Origin: Pseudomonadota bacterium
GTDB taxonomy: Bacteria; Pseudomonadota; Gammaproteobacteria; Burkholderiales; Burkholderiaceae_C
Direction of reading: 5' to 3'
Assembly (NCBI GenBank): GCA_963205115.1
Contig: CAUJHV010000029.1
Location: forward strand, 124,001 to 188,000
DNA: 64,000 nucleotides
Shown: one piece after another, positions 11,882 to 25,725 of the stretch
How positions within the stretch are numbered: position 1 is the stretch's first letter
How the letters are laid out: every line of letters starts with the position of its first letter
Position numbers and translations under genes: made by a program
Notes under the pieces: model-generated
What the model was told of the DNA's origin: nothing
Seen by the model: only the letters and a program-made list of their open reading frames with translations
Database searches by the model: none

Positions 11882-12454
11882 TCAGAACAGCTTGCCGACG
11901 TTGGCCAGGGTGAGGACACCCAGCACGGCGAAGATGCCCGCCGCGATGCCGTGCACGAGCTTCATGGACACCTTCTGCGCGATCTTGTCGCCCAGGAAGA
12001 CGGCCGGCACGTTGGCGATCATCATGCCGAAGGTCGTGCCCAGCACCACCTGCACCACATCGGGATAGCGCGCGGCCAGGGCCACTGTCGCGATCTGCGT
12101 CTTATCGCCCATCTCGGCCAGGAAGAAGGCCACCACCGTGGTGCCGAAGACGCCGAAGCGCTGCTTGCCGCCGGCGCTGTCCTCGTCGATCGTGTCGGGA
12201 ATCAGCATCCAGCCGGCCATCGCCAGGAAGGACAGGCCGATGACCCAGCGCAGCAGGTCAGGACCCAGCGCCTGCGCGACCCAGCCGCCCAGCGCGCCGG
12301 CGGCCGCGTGGTTGGCCAGCGTGGCCACGAGGATGCCGGCGATGATCGGCAGCGGCCTGCGGAACGTGGCGGCCAGCACGATGGCCAGCAGCTGGGTCTT
12401 GTCGCCCATCTCGCCCAGCGCCACGACGCCGGTCGATACCAAAAATGCTTCCAA
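11882..12454 (-). CDS. TMEM165/GDT1 (UPF0016) family membrane protein
   Basis: Two ExGDKTQ motifs: ALGEMGDKTQLLAIVLAATF and LAEMGDKTQIATVALAARY; TTG start inferred. Confidence 0.88.
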   Translation of the reverse strand: MEAFLVSTGVVALGEMGDKTQLLAIVLAATFRRPLPIIAGILVATLANHAAAGALGGWVAQALGPDLLRWVIGLSFLAMAGWMLIPDTIDEDSAGGKQRFGVFGTTVVAFFLAEMGDKTQIATVALAARYPDVVQVVLGTTFGMMIANVPAVFLGDKIAQKVSMKLVHGIAAGIFAVLGVLTLANVGKLF

Positions 12455-12566
12455 GGGGATCTCCAGGGGCCGCCGAATAAACCACAGACCACTATAGCCA
12501 GCCGGGTGTGGCGGCCTTGCACAATGGCGGCGTGCAGCGTGACGCTGCGATGCCCGGAAGCCCCCG

Positions 12567-13604
12567 ATGAAAGCCGCCTTCCTCACGTCCCATGGCAGCC
12601 CCGAGTCCGTCAGCGTCGGCGAACGCCCGATGCCCGCGCGCGCGGCCGGCGAGGTGCTCGTGCGCATGCGCGCGTCGACGGTCAACCGCGTCGATCTCTA
12701 CATGCGCGACAGCGCGGCCGGCATCACGCACACGCTGCCGCAGATCATGGGCGTGGACGGCGCCGGCGTGGTCGAAGCCGTCGACGAGGGCGAGAAGCGG
12801 CTCGCGGTGGGCCAGGCCGTCGTGTTGCACCCCGGCATCGGCTGCCAGCGCTGCGAGTTTTGCCTGCGCGGGCAGGACGTGCTGTGCACGTCGTACCGCA
12901 TCCTGGGCGAGCAGCGCGACGGCACCTGGGCCGAGTTCGTCAGCCTGCCCGCGCGCAACGTCTTCGCGCAGCCCGAGGGCTGGGACCCGGTCGAAGCCGC
13001 GGCGCTGGGCGTCAACCACCTGACCGCCTGGCGCATGCTGGTCACGCAGGCGCGGCTGCAGGCGCACGAGACGGTGCTCGTCTTCGGCATCGGCGGCGGT
13101 GTCTCGCTGGCCGCGCTGCAATTGGCCAAGGCCATGGGCGCACGCGTGATCGTCACGTCGCGAGAAGCCAGCAAGCTCGACCGCGCCAGCGTGCTGGGCG
13201 CCGACGCGGCCATCGACAGCAGCCGGGAGGACATCGCCAAGGCGGTGATGGCCTTGACCGACGGGCGCGGCGTGGACGTGGTGATCGAAAACGTCGGCGC
13301 CGCCGTCTGGGGCGCGGCGCTGAAGAGCCTGGTGCGCGGCGGGCGCCTGGTGACCTGCGGTGCGACCAGCGGCGACCAGCCCGGCGCGGACCTGCGCCGC
13401 ATGTTCATCCGCCAGCTGCAGGTCTTCGGCTCCACGCTGGGTACCTTGGCGGAATTCGGCGACCTGCTGGCCTTCTGCGCCCGCGCGGGGATCCGGCCCA
13501 TGATCGACAGCCGCTTTCCGCTGGCGCAGGCGCGCGAAGCGCTGGCGCGGCTGGAATCCGGACATCAGTTCGGCAAGCTGGGGATCGTCATCGGCGGCGC
13601 CTGA
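12567..13604 (+). CDS. zinc-binding alcohol dehydrogenase family (MDR) protein
   Basis: 345 aa; VVLHPGIGCQRCEFCLRGQDVLCTSYRILGEQRDGTWAEFV; Rossmann VFGIGGGVSLAALQLAKAMGARVIVT. Confidence 0.88.
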   Translation: MKAAFLTSHGSPESVSVGERPMPARAAGEVLVRMRASTVNRVDLYMRDSAAGITHTLPQIMGVDGAGVVEAVDEGEKRLAVGQAVVLHPGIGCQRCEFCLRGQDVLCTSYRILGEQRDGTWAEFVSLPARNVFAQPEGWDPVEAAALGVNHLTAWRMLVTQARLQAHETVLVFGIGGGVSLAALQLAKAMGARVIVTSREASKLDRASVLGADAAIDSSREDIAKAVMALTDGRGVDVVIENVGAAVWGAALKSLVRGGRLVTCGATSGDQPGADLRRMFIRQLQVFGSTLGTLAEFGDLLAFCARAGIRPMIDSRFPLAQAREALARLESGHQFGKLGIVIGGA

Positions 13605-13635
13605 GCGGGGCGCGGCCGCGGGCCGCTGCCGCGTT

Positions 13636-13700
13636 CTCAAGTCGCCACGCGGCCGCGTGCCGCAGTCCCGTGCTCAGGTCGCCACGCGGCCGCGTGCCGC
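13636..13700. repeat. two 28-bp direct repeats (13636-13663 and 13673-13700), 27/28 identical, each containing palindrome CACGCGGCCGCGTG
   Basis: ctcaagtcgccacgcggccgcgtgccgc / ctcaggtcgccacgcggccgcgtgccgc. Confidence 0.95.
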
Positions 13701-14162
13701 CTTGTGCAGCAGCTCCAGCAGCATCAAGCGCTCCGCCACGCTCAGGCGCGACACGGCCTGCGTCTCGGCCTCGCAGATGCGCGCGGTGGCCTCGTCGACC
13801 ACCTGGCGGCCGGCGGCGGTGGTGCGGATACGCAAGGCGCGACGATCGCTGGCGTGCGGCTCGCGGTCGACAAAACCGCGGCGCATCAGGCGGTCGATGC
13901 AGGCCGTCATGTGCGGCGCGGATACCGCCAGCGCGGTGGCCAGCTGGGTGGCCGTGAGGCCTTCGTTGTGGCGCACGAGTGCCAGCGCCGTGTACTCCAG
14001 CTGGCGCAACTGATGCACCGCAGCCACCTGCGTCTCGAAGACCACGTTCGTGACCACCGAGACCTGCGCCAGCTGGTAGCCCAGCACGCCGGTGAGCGCA
14101 CCTTCGTCCAGCCGGGCGGCGGGAGTCGAGCGGGCTTCCGCGAGCGGCGGCACTTTGTTCAT
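13674..14162 (-). CDS. MarR family transcriptional regulator
   Basis: 162 aa; LALVRHNEGLTATQLATALAVSAPHMTACIDRLMRRGFVDREPHASDRRALRIRTTAAGRQVV. Confidence 0.88.
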   Translation of the reverse strand: MNKVPPLAEARSTPAARLDEGALTGVLGYQLAQVSVVTNVVFETQVAAVHQLRQLEYTALALVRHNEGLTATQLATALAVSAPHMTACIDRLMRRGFVDREPHASDRRALRIRTTAAGRQVVDEATARICEAETQAVSRLSVAERLMLLELLHKAARGRVAT

Positions 14163-14367
14163 CGGGTGATTCTGACCGATGCCGGCGAGGCGTCCCGCGC
14201 GTCGGCACCGCCGGGACTGCGGTTCACCGACTTAGTAAAACCACGGAATCATTCCTGTTGCAATCTACCTAGTATCTGGCTCCTGCGATTGGACAACTGG
14301 TTCAGTCGCCTAACCATATAGACCAGGCCAGCGACGCCCGCAGGCGCACGGCCGGACAGGAGACACG

Positions 14368-16104
14368 ATGCCCAGCGTTCCCTTCAACGACCGGCCGGCC
14401 ACCTGGGTGGCCAGCGCCTTGGTGGCGACGCTGGCCGCCGGCTGCGGCGGCAGCGACGACACACCGGCGCTGCCCCGCCTGGCGGCCGCGCAGGCCGCCG
14501 CCCTGTCCGGTACCTGCGAGGCGCTCGCGGCCAAGCTGGCCGGCCTGGCCGACACCACCATCACCGCCGCCACCACGGTGGCTGCGGGCAAGGTCAGCAA
14601 CGTCGATTCCCCTGAACACTGCCGCGTCACCGGCGAGATGTTCAAGCGCACCAGCGCCGTCGACGGCCGGTCCTACGCCATCGGCTTCGAGATGCGCCTG
14701 CCCAAGGCCTGGAACGGCCGCTACTTCTACCAGGGCAATGGTGGCATCGACGGCGCGGTCGTCGCGGCCGCCGGTGCCCTGGGCGGCGGGCCGGTCACGG
14801 GTGCGCTGGCGCAAGGTTTTGCGGTGATGAGTTCCGATGCCGGCCACAACAACGCCACCAGTGCCGGCCCGGCGTTTGGCATCGACCCGCAGGCACGTCT
14901 GGACTACGGCTACCAGGCCTCGGCCAAGCTGCTGCCCACGGCCAAGGAAGTCATCCGCCAGGCCTACGGCAAGGCACCGGACCGCCTCTACTTCGGCGGC
15001 TGCTCCAACGGCGGGCGTCATGCGCTGGTCGCGGCCGCGCGCTACGGGGACCAGTACGACGGCTTCCTCGTCGGCTCACCGGGCTTCAACCTGCCCAAGG
15101 CCGCCGTGGCCAACATCTTCGGTGCGCAGCGCTACCGCACGGTGTCGGCCGATCCCACCAGCATCACGGCCGCCAACCTGGCCACGGCCTGGACCACCGC
15201 CGAACGCGCGCTGGTCTCGGCCGCCGTGGTGGCCAAGTGCGACGCGCTGGACGGCGCGACGGATGGCCTCGTGCAGGACACCGCGGCCTGCCAGTCGCGC
15301 TTCAACCTGCAGACGGATGTCGCCACCTGCACCGGCGCACGCGACGGCACCTGCCTGAGCGCCGCACAGAAAGCCGTGGTGGCCGACATCTTTGCCGGCG
15401 CCAAAACCAGCGCCGGGCTGCCGATCTACGCGAGCTTCCCGTTCGACAGCGGACACGGCACGGCCGGCGTGGCGAGCTGGGAATTCAACGCGCCGCTGGA
15501 CCGCGATTCCGGCGCCGTGGGCTTGATCTTCAAGGTGCCGCCGCTGGCAGGCAACAGCACGGCCGATCAGCTGGCCACCTACGTGCTGACGGCCTCGGTC
15601 GACACCATGTTCCAGGAGATCTTCGCCACGAACGCCACGTACACCGAGTCGTCGATGAGCTTCATGACGCCGCCCGACGCCACCAACCTGGGCAAGGTGA
15701 AGAACCGCGGCGGCAAGATCCTGGCCTACCACGGCGTGAGTGACGCGATCTTCTCGGTGAACGACACGCAAGCCTGGTACGACGGCCTGCGCACGGCCAA
15801 CGGCGGCGACGCCAGCAACTTTGCGCGCTTCTTCCGCGTGCCCGGGATGGGCCATTGCAGCGGCGGCCCGGCCACCGACCAGTTCGACATGCTGAGCCAA
15901 CTCGTCGCCTGGGTGGAGCAGGGCACCGCGCCCGACAGCGTCGTGGCCAAGGCCCGCGGCACCGGCAATGCCGGCGGCGTGAATGCCGACCTGCCGGCCG
16001 CGTGGTCGGCCACGCGCAGCCGTCCGCTGTGCCCCTACCCGCAGGTCGCCCGCTACAAGGGCACCGGCGACATCGAAAGCGCGGACAGCTTCAGCTGCCA
16101 GTGA
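14368..16104 (+). CDS. tannase/feruloyl esterase family hydrolase, MHETase-like, probable exported protein
   Basis: LYFGGCSNGGRHALVAAARYGDQYDGFLVGSPGFNLPKA nucleophile region; VPGMGHCSGGPATDQFDMLSQLVAWVEQGTAPD; RPLCPYPQVARYKGTGDI. Confidence 0.9.
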   Translation: MPSVPFNDRPATWVASALVATLAAGCGGSDDTPALPRLAAAQAAALSGTCEALAAKLAGLADTTITAATTVAAGKVSNVDSPEHCRVTGEMFKRTSAVDGRSYAIGFEMRLPKAWNGRYFYQGNGGIDGAVVAAAGALGGGPVTGALAQGFAVMSSDAGHNNATSAGPAFGIDPQARLDYGYQASAKLLPTAKEVIRQAYGKAPDRLYFGGCSNGGRHALVAAARYGDQYDGFLVGSPGFNLPKAAVANIFGAQRYRTVSADPTSITAANLATAWTTAERALVSAAVVAKCDALDGATDGLVQDTAACQSRFNLQTDVATCTGARDGTCLSAAQKAVVADIFAGAKTSAGLPIYASFPFDSGHGTAGVASWEFNAPLDRDSGAVGLIFKVPPLAGNSTADQLATYVLTASVDTMFQEIFATNATYTESSMSFMTPPDATNLGKVKNRGGKILAYHGVSDAIFSVNDTQAWYDGLRTANGGDASNFARFFRVPGMGHCSGGPATDQFDMLSQLVAWVEQGTAPDSVVAKARGTGNAGGVNADLPAAWSATRSRPLCPYPQVARYKGTGDIESADSFSCQ

Positions 16105-16118
16105 GCCGTTGAATGCAG

Positions 16119-16151
16119 CAGGCCCGTCGCGCCGCCAGGCGCGCGGGCCTG
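16119..16151. terminator. strong GC stem-loop between convergent genes, possible bidirectional terminator
   Basis: CAGGCCCGTCGCGCC gcca GGCGCGCGGGCCTG; no T-run. Confidence 0.5.
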
Positions 16152-16158
16152 TGGCCGT

Positions 16159-18627
<2,469 letters not shown>

Positions 18628-18772
18628 GATTCGAGACCTGGAAAGAGTAGTTCCACTACGCGGATTGTGCCGCGACGGGCTGGGACATCTAGCAAGAATG
18701 AGGCTTGATGTTGAGCGATTGAAACCAAGCCCATCAGGTTGACAATGGCCCGGAAACGGAGGAGATGGACGT

Positions 18773-20062
18773 ATGACCCCGCATGACCTGGCCCAGAGTC
18801 TGGACCTGCCCAAGCGCGCGATTGCACTGGTATTGGCCGGCGGCCGCGGCAGCCGGCTCAAGAGCCTGACCGACAGCCGCGCCAAGCCCGCGGTGTATTT
18901 CGGCGGCAAGTTCCGCATCGTCGATTTCGCGCTGTCGAACTGCCTGAATTCCGGCATCCGGCGCATCGGCGTCATCACGCAGTACAAGAGCCACAGCCTG
19001 TTGCGTCACCTGCAGCGCGGCTGGGCCTTCCTGCGGCCCGAGATGAACGAATTTGTCGACCTGCTGCCCGCGCAGCAGCGCGTGGACGAAGAAAGCTGGT
19101 ACCGCGGCACTGCCGATGCGGTCTACCAGAACCAGGACATCCTGGCGGCCTACGGCGCCGACTACGTCGTGGTGCTGGCCGGCGACCACATCTACAAGAT
19201 GAACTACGCGGTCATGCTGGCCGACCATGTCTCGATGGGCCGCGAAGTCACCGTGGGCTGCATCGAAGTGGACCGCGAAGAGGCCAAGGCCTTCGGCGTG
19301 ATGGCCATCGACGAGCGGCGCAACATCACCGCCTTCGTCGAGAAGCCGGAGAACCCGCCGCCCATGCCGGGCAAGCCGGACCGCACGCTGGCCAGCATGG
19401 GCATCTATATCTTCAATGCGCGCTACCTCTACCGCGAGCTCGAGCGCGACATCAACGATCCGAACTCCAGCCACGACTTCGGCAAGGACATCATTCCGCG
19501 CGCGGTGCGCATGGGCAAGGCCACGGCGCACCCCTTCGAACTCAGCTGCGTGGGCAAGCGCATGGGCTCCGAACCCTACTGGCGCGACGTGGGCACGATC
19601 GACGCCTACTGGGACGCCAACATCGACCTCACGGCCACCGATCCGCTGCTCAACCTGTACGACACGCGCTGGCCGATCTGGACCTACCAGCCGCAGCTGC
19701 CACCGGCCAAGTTCGTGCATAACCAGGACGACCGCCGCGGGCTGGCCATCGAGTCCACGGTCTCGGGCGGCTGCATCGTCTCCGGCGCGGTCTTCCGCAG
19801 CCTGCTGTTCTCGCAGGTGCGCGTGCACTCGTTCTCCTCGGTCAACTGGAGCGTGCTGCTGCCCAGCGTGACGGTGGGGCGGCACGCGCGGCTGACCCGT
19901 TGCGTGGTCGACCGCGCCTGCAGCATCCCCGACGGCATGGTCATCGGCGAGAACCCCGAGGAAGACGCCAAGCGCTTCTTCCGCACCGAAAGCGGCATCA
20001 CGCTGGTCACGCGCGACATGCTCGAGCGGATCGCGGCGCACGAACAAGACGCGCTCGCGTGA
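18773..20062 (+). CDS. glgC: glucose-1-phosphate adenylyltransferase
   Basis: [67 protein letters not shown]. Confidence 0.96.
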   Translation: MTPHDLAQSLDLPKRAIALVLAGGRGSRLKSLTDSRAKPAVYFGGKFRIVDFALSNCLNSGIRRIGVITQYKSHSLLRHLQRGWAFLRPEMNEFVDLLPAQQRVDEESWYRGTADAVYQNQDILAAYGADYVVVLAGDHIYKMNYAVMLADHVSMGREVTVGCIEVDREEAKAFGVMAIDERRNITAFVEKPENPPPMPGKPDRTLASMGIYIFNARYLYRELERDINDPNSSHDFGKDIIPRAVRMGKATAHPFELSCVGKRMGSEPYWRDVGTIDAYWDANIDLTATDPLLNLYDTRWPIWTYQPQLPPAKFVHNQDDRRGLAIESTVSGGCIVSGAVFRSLLFSQVRVHSFSSVNWSVLLPSVTVGRHARLTRCVVDRACSIPDGMVIGENPEEDAKRFFRTESGITLVTRDMLERIAAHEQDALA

Positions 20063-21519
20063 TGCGCGTCCTGCACGTCGCCGCGGAAATCTACCCGCTC
20101 GTCAAGACCGGCGGCCTGGCCGATGTGGTGGCCGCGCTGCCGCCGGCGCTGGCCCACGCCGGCGCCGATGTGCGCCTGCTGCTGCCCGGCCTGCCGCCCA
20201 TGCGCGAGGCCGTGCAGCATGCGCGCACGGTCATCGATTTCGGCACCGTCTTCGGCGCCCCACGTGTGCGGCTGCTGCAAGGCCTGATGCCGGGCACGCA
20301 GCTGCCGGTCTACCTGGTCGATGCGCCGCTGCTGTATCAGCGCGAAGGCGGCCCCTATCAGGCGTCCGACGGCCGCGACTGGCCGGACAACCTGCAGCGC
20401 TTCGGCCTGCTGGGCTGGGTGGCCTGCCAGATCGCCGCGGGCGCCGTGGACGCCACCTGGGCGCCGCGCATCGTGCATGCCCACGACTGGCACGCAGCGC
20501 TGGGCTGCGCCTATCTGCGCGCGCACCCGGCCAGCGGCGTGCGCAGCGTCTACACCGTGCACAACCTGGCCTACCAAGGGCTGTTTCCCATCGAAGACCA
20601 CGCGCTGCTGGGCCTGTCCGCAGGTTTCATGTCGCCGGCCGGGCTGGAATACCACGGCCAGATGTCCTTCATGAAGGCCGGCCTGAAGTTTGCCGACCGC
20701 GTCACCACGGTGAGCCCCACCTATGCACGCGAGATCGCCACACCGGAATTCGGCTGCGGCCTGGACGGTGTGATCCGCGGGCGCAGCGCCAGCGTCAGCG
20801 GCATCATCAACGGCATCGACAGCGCCGTCTGGGACCCGTCCACTGACAGCGCGATTGCGCAGCTCTACGACCGCACGCGGCTGGCCGGCAAGGCCGCCTG
20901 CAAGCTGGCTTTGCAGCGCGCGACCGGCCTGGCCGAGGACCCCGACGCACCGCTGCTGCTGGCCCTGAGCCGCCTGTCTTCGCAGAAAGGGCTGGACCTG
21001 ATCCTCTCGGCGTTGCCATCGCTGATGGAAGAGGGCGTGCAGGTGGTCGTGCAAGGCACCGGCGAGCCGGGCCTCGAGGCCGCGTTCCGCGCGGCTGCGG
21101 ACGCACACCCGGGCCGCGTGACGGCCCATATCGGCTACGACGAGGGCCGCGCGCACCGCCTGATGGCCGGCGCCGACATGATCCTCGTGCCCTCGCGCTT
21201 CGAGCCCTGCGGCCTCACGCAGCTCTACGGCCTGCGCTACGGCACGGTGCCCGTGGTCCGCCGCGTGGGCGGCCTGGCCGATACGGTGCAGGATGCCGAT
21301 GCGCAGCACCTGGCCGACGGATCGGCCACGGGTTTCAGCTTCGACCGTGCACAGCCGGCCGAACTGGTGCAGGCCGTGCGCCGCGCCGTTGCGCTGTACC
21401 GCCAGCCACCCGCCTGGCAGGCGCTGATGCGCCAGGGCATGGCCAGCGATTTTTCCTGGGACGGCCCGGCGCGCGACTACATCGCCCTGTACGAAGGAGC
21501 CTTGCGTGAACCCGGCTGA
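20062..21519 (+). CDS. glgA: glycogen synthase
   Basis: [30 protein letters not shown]...[37 protein letters not shown] overlaps the glgC stop. Confidence 0.96.
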   Translation: MRVLHVAAEIYPLVKTGGLADVVAALPPALAHAGADVRLLLPGLPPMREAVQHARTVIDFGTVFGAPRVRLLQGLMPGTQLPVYLVDAPLLYQREGGPYQASDGRDWPDNLQRFGLLGWVACQIAAGAVDATWAPRIVHAHDWHAALGCAYLRAHPASGVRSVYTVHNLAYQGLFPIEDHALLGLSAGFMSPAGLEYHGQMSFMKAGLKFADRVTTVSPTYAREIATPEFGCGLDGVIRGRSASVSGIINGIDSAVWDPSTDSAIAQLYDRTRLAGKAACKLALQRATGLAEDPDAPLLLALSRLSSQKGLDLILSALPSLMEEGVQVVVQGTGEPGLEAAFRAAADAHPGRVTAHIGYDEGRAHRLMAGADMILVPSRFEPCGLTQLYGLRYGTVPVVRRVGGLADTVQDADAQHLADGSATGFSFDRAQPAELVQAVRRAVALYRQPPAWQALMRQGMASDFSWDGPARDYIALYEGALREPG

Positions 21520-22393
21520 CCCTTCACCCGTGCCGCGCCTGGGCATCCTCGGCGGCAGCGGCCTGTACGACCTGGACGGCCTGACCGACACGCGCTGGGT
21601 GCACGTGGACACGCCCTGGGGCGCGCCCTCGGACGAGATCCTGCTGGGCCGCCTGGGCACGGCCGAGCTGGCCTTTCTGCCACGCCACGGCCGCGGCCAC
21701 CGCATCCCGCCCTCGGACGTGAACTACCGCGCCAATGTCGCCGCGCTGAAGTCCCTGGGCGTGACCGACATCCTCTCGCTCAGCGCCGTCGGCGGCCTGC
21801 GGGCCGATCTGCCGCCGGGCAGCTTCGTCGTCGTTGACCAGTTCATCGACCGCACCACGCAGCGTGCGCGCAGCTTCTTCGGCACCGGCCTGGTGGCGCA
21901 CGTCTCGATGGCCCACCCCGTGTGCGCGCGGCTGGGCGACCACGTCGCGCAGGCGCTGGGCGGCGGCAGCGCGCCCTGGGTTCGCGGCGGCACCTACCTG
22001 GCGATGGAAGGCCCGCAGTTCAGCACCTTTGCGGAGAGCCAGCTCTACCGCAGCTGGAACTGCAGCGTCATCGGCATGACCAACTGGCCCGAGGCCGCAC
22101 TCGCGCGTGAAGCCGAGATCTGCTACTGCTCGGTGGCCATGGTTACCGATTTCGACTGCTGGCACCCTGAACACGACGCCGTCACGGTGGACACCATCAT
22201 CCGCGTGCTGCTGGGCAATGCCGAACGCGCACGCGGCCTGGTCTCGACACTGGCCGGCGCCATCACCGGCGACGCCCAAGGCGCGGCCTGCGGCTGTCGC
22301 CGCGCGCTGGACGCCGCCTTGATCACGGCACCCGCCGTGCGCGACCCGCTGGTCGTGCAGCGGCTGAAATTCATCGCTGCGCGCGTGCTTTGA
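21506..22393 (+). CDS. mtnP: S-methyl-5'-thioadenosine phosphorylase family protein
   Basis: [15 protein letters not shown]...[30 protein letters not shown]...[27 protein letters not shown] start with GAAGGAG SD inside glgA. Confidence 0.92.
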   Translation: MNPADPSPVPRLGILGGSGLYDLDGLTDTRWVHVDTPWGAPSDEILLGRLGTAELAFLPRHGRGHRIPPSDVNYRANVAALKSLGVTDILSLSAVGGLRADLPPGSFVVVDQFIDRTTQRARSFFGTGLVAHVSMAHPVCARLGDHVAQALGGGSAPWVRGGTYLAMEGPQFSTFAESQLYRSWNCSVIGMTNWPEAALAREAEICYCSVAMVTDFDCWHPEHDAVTVDTIIRVLLGNAERARGLVSTLAGAITGDAQGAACGCRRALDAALITAPAVRDPLVVQRLKFIAARVL

Positions 22394-22433
22394 GCCGCCG
22401 CGAACGCGCACCCCACCACAGGACCGACTTCTC

Positions 22434-23515
<1,082 letters not shown>

Positions 23516-23519
<4 letters not shown>

Positions 23520-24211
23520 CCGGCCTGCGACGCCGCCGGGTGGACCGGCCCGACCTCGAGGCGCGCGAAGCTTTGTTGCGCGAAATGGCGGCACTCGACG
23601 CGCAGGGCCTGAACCGCGGCAGCGCCGGCAACGGCAGCGTGCGCGCCACGGAAGGCGGCTTCTGGATCACGCCCACTGGCGTGGGCGCGGCGGGTCTGAC
23701 GCTGGAGAACCTGGTCTGGGTGGACGGCAACGGGCGTGCCCATGGCGACTGGCAGCCGTCCAGCGAATGGCATTTCCACCGCGCGGTCTATGCCACGCGG
23801 TCCGATCTGCATGCCGTGCTGCACGCCCATGCCCCGCACGCCACCGCGCTGGCCTGTCTGCGCCGTGGCCTGCCGGCCTTTCACTACATGGTGGCCGTGG
23901 CCGGCGGCGACGATGTGCCGTGCACGCCCTACCACCTGTTCGGCACCGAGGCGCTGAGCGCCGCCGTGGCGCAGGCCTTCGCGCAGCGCCTGGCCTGTCT
24001 GATGGCCAACCATGGCCTGGTGGCGGGCGGCCGCGACATGGCCCATGCCACGCGCGTGCTGCTGGAGGTGGAGTCGCTGTGCGGCATCTACCTGCAGGCG
24101 CTGTCGGTGGGCGAACCGGTCTGCCTGACACGCGCGGAAATGGCCGCCGTGATCGACAAGTTCAAGAGCTACGGCCAGCCGCAGGCGCGGCGCGAGCGGC
24201 GTACGCGCTGA
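23516..24211 (+). CDS. class II (FucA/AraD-type) aldolase, candidate 5-methylthioribulose-1-P/5-deoxyribulose-1-P aldolase
   Basis: GLNRGSAGNGSVR...GFWITPTGV...SSEWHFHRAVYATRSDLHAVLHAHAPHATALACLRRGLPAFHYMVAVAGGDDVPCTPY; GTG start overlaps the mtnA stop. Confidence 0.88.
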
Positions 24212-24282
24212 GCGACCCGGCCATCTGCAGCGCGCGCCGCGGGCCTGATTCCCCGGCGCACGCGCGACAGCCAGTCACGGCG

Positions 24283-24741
24283 TCAGGCCGCGACCTTGAT
24301 TTCCTCGGGCTCCAGCGAGGTCAGCAGGTACTCGGCCGGCTTGCCGTGGCGCACCACGACATAGCCCATGCGGGTTTCGCCCGGCGCCCACGGCCAGGGC
24401 TTCCAGAAGGCCGAGAAGGTCCAGATCTGGTCGCGCTTGTGGACCCCCTGGCGCAATTCGACCCATTGCGGGTGCAGATGGCCGAAGGGCAACTGGGGCG
24501 CAGCGCCCAGCGGGTCCTTCACCATTTCCTGTTTCTCGATCTCGGCCACGCTCATGCGGCGCAGCAGGTGCTTGCGCCGCACGACGAAGCGCGGCTCCAT
24601 CAGCGGCTCGGTTTCGATCTCGTCGTCGCCATGGTGCGCGGGCTTGCGCCACTCGCGCCACGCATGGACCACGAACGCCAGCGCCAGCAGGACACCCAGG
24701 CCCAACAGGCCCAGGGCGGCCGACAGCAGCTGACCCGTCAT
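24283..24741 (-). CDS. conserved hypothetical protein with one N-terminal TM segment
   Basis: MTGQLLSAALGLLGLGVLLALAFVVHAWREW...; ATGA overlap with upstream gene. Confidence 0.65.
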   Translation of the reverse strand: MTGQLLSAALGLLGLGVLLALAFVVHAWREWRKPAHHGDDEIETEPLMEPRFVVRRKHLLRRMSVAEIEKQEMVKDPLGAAPQLPFGHLHPQWVELRQGVHKRDQIWTFSAFWKPWPWAPGETRMGYVVVRHGKPAEYLLTSLEPEEIKVAA

Positions 24742-25238
24742 CGGGCAGCGCCGGCCAGATCGCGCACATCGCTGGGGTGCGGACCGGTCTGCGCCGGCTT
24801 GTTCCAGGGCGAGTGCAGGGTCGGGATGTGCCCGTTGATGCGCAGCTTGCGGGCCACCATCTTGCCGCGCTGCACGGTCAGCAGCAGGTCGCGTTCGAAG
24901 GGCGTGTCGTAGCCGTCGTGGATGAGCTTCAGCGGACGCCCCTGCGGCAGACGCAGCAGGCCGGTGAACCAATGGGCGAAGACACGTTCGCCGTAGCCCG
25001 GGAAGAGGCTGGCGATGGTTGCGGGCCGGCCATCGACCAGGCGGCCGCGCAGGCCGATGAGGTACAGGCGCTTGCCGGTGATCTCCCACTGGCCGAGGTA
25101 ACCGCGCCACAGCGAGGTACTGATGGTCTTGAACCCTGGATCCTGACCCGACAGCGCAAGAAAGGCGTCCAGCGGGTTGGTGCACATGACGTGCGTCTCG
25201 CCGTCGTAGCGCAGCGTCTCCGGAATCTGGGCCGCCAT
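24738..25238 (-). CDS. conserved hypothetical protein
   Basis: MAAQIPETLRYDGETHVMCTNPLDAFLALSG...TSLWRGYLGQWEITGKRLYLIGLRG; translational coupling with 24283..24741. Confidence 0.65.
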   Translation of the reverse strand: MAAQIPETLRYDGETHVMCTNPLDAFLALSGQDPGFKTISTSLWRGYLGQWEITGKRLYLIGLRGRLVDGRPATIASLFPGYGERVFAHWFTGLLRLPQGRPLKLIHDGYDTPFERDLLLTVQRGKMVARKLRINGHIPTLHSPWNKPAQTGPHPSDVRDLAGAAR

Positions 25239-25725
25239 GGGGAACGTCACTCCTGTCTGTGGTTTTTCTGGTACGCGATGACAGCGCTTGGGACCAGTCT
25301 CACACCGCCTGATGCGTGCACAAATCCCCAATCCGCCAGTCCCTCACCCCTACCGTGGCTCCTGACTGCGGAACCCGAACGGTAACCGAAAGTAGACGAG
25401 ACACCGTTTCCGGTGGGATCCCTGCAACTCGGGGGGTGTATGTTCAACGCGTCACGGGTATGGAAATCCCACGTGACAAGTCTCACGCTTTTCGGGTGGA
25501 TCCGGCAAGCTGGTGGCGTCCGTCTCCTGCGCTGCATCCAGCGCACGGCAGGTGACGACGCCGGCAACGTGGCCCGTGCCCACCAGACGGAACCGCCTGC
25601 GGTTCGGCCGGGTCGCCCCCGTGGTGTGGGGCCGGCGGCACGCGTAGGCTGCCGGCTGTGGCCCGGGACGAGACCTGCCCGGGCGGAATCGGCGCACGCC
25701 AGACCCAACTACAGGAGCCCCACCG

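Noticed and set aside
12455-12566. yybP-ykoY (Mn) riboswitch upstream of the TMEM165/GDT1 gene
   Set aside because: The gap is only 112 bp and shared with a divergent gene, and I could not recognise the conserved aptamer core. An Infernal scan with the Rfam model would decide.
14368-16104. Calling this a true MHETase/PET-degradation gene
   Set aside because: Key substrate-binding Glu in the nucleophile loop is Asn here and the lid Arg is not evident; no PETase-like gene is in the window.
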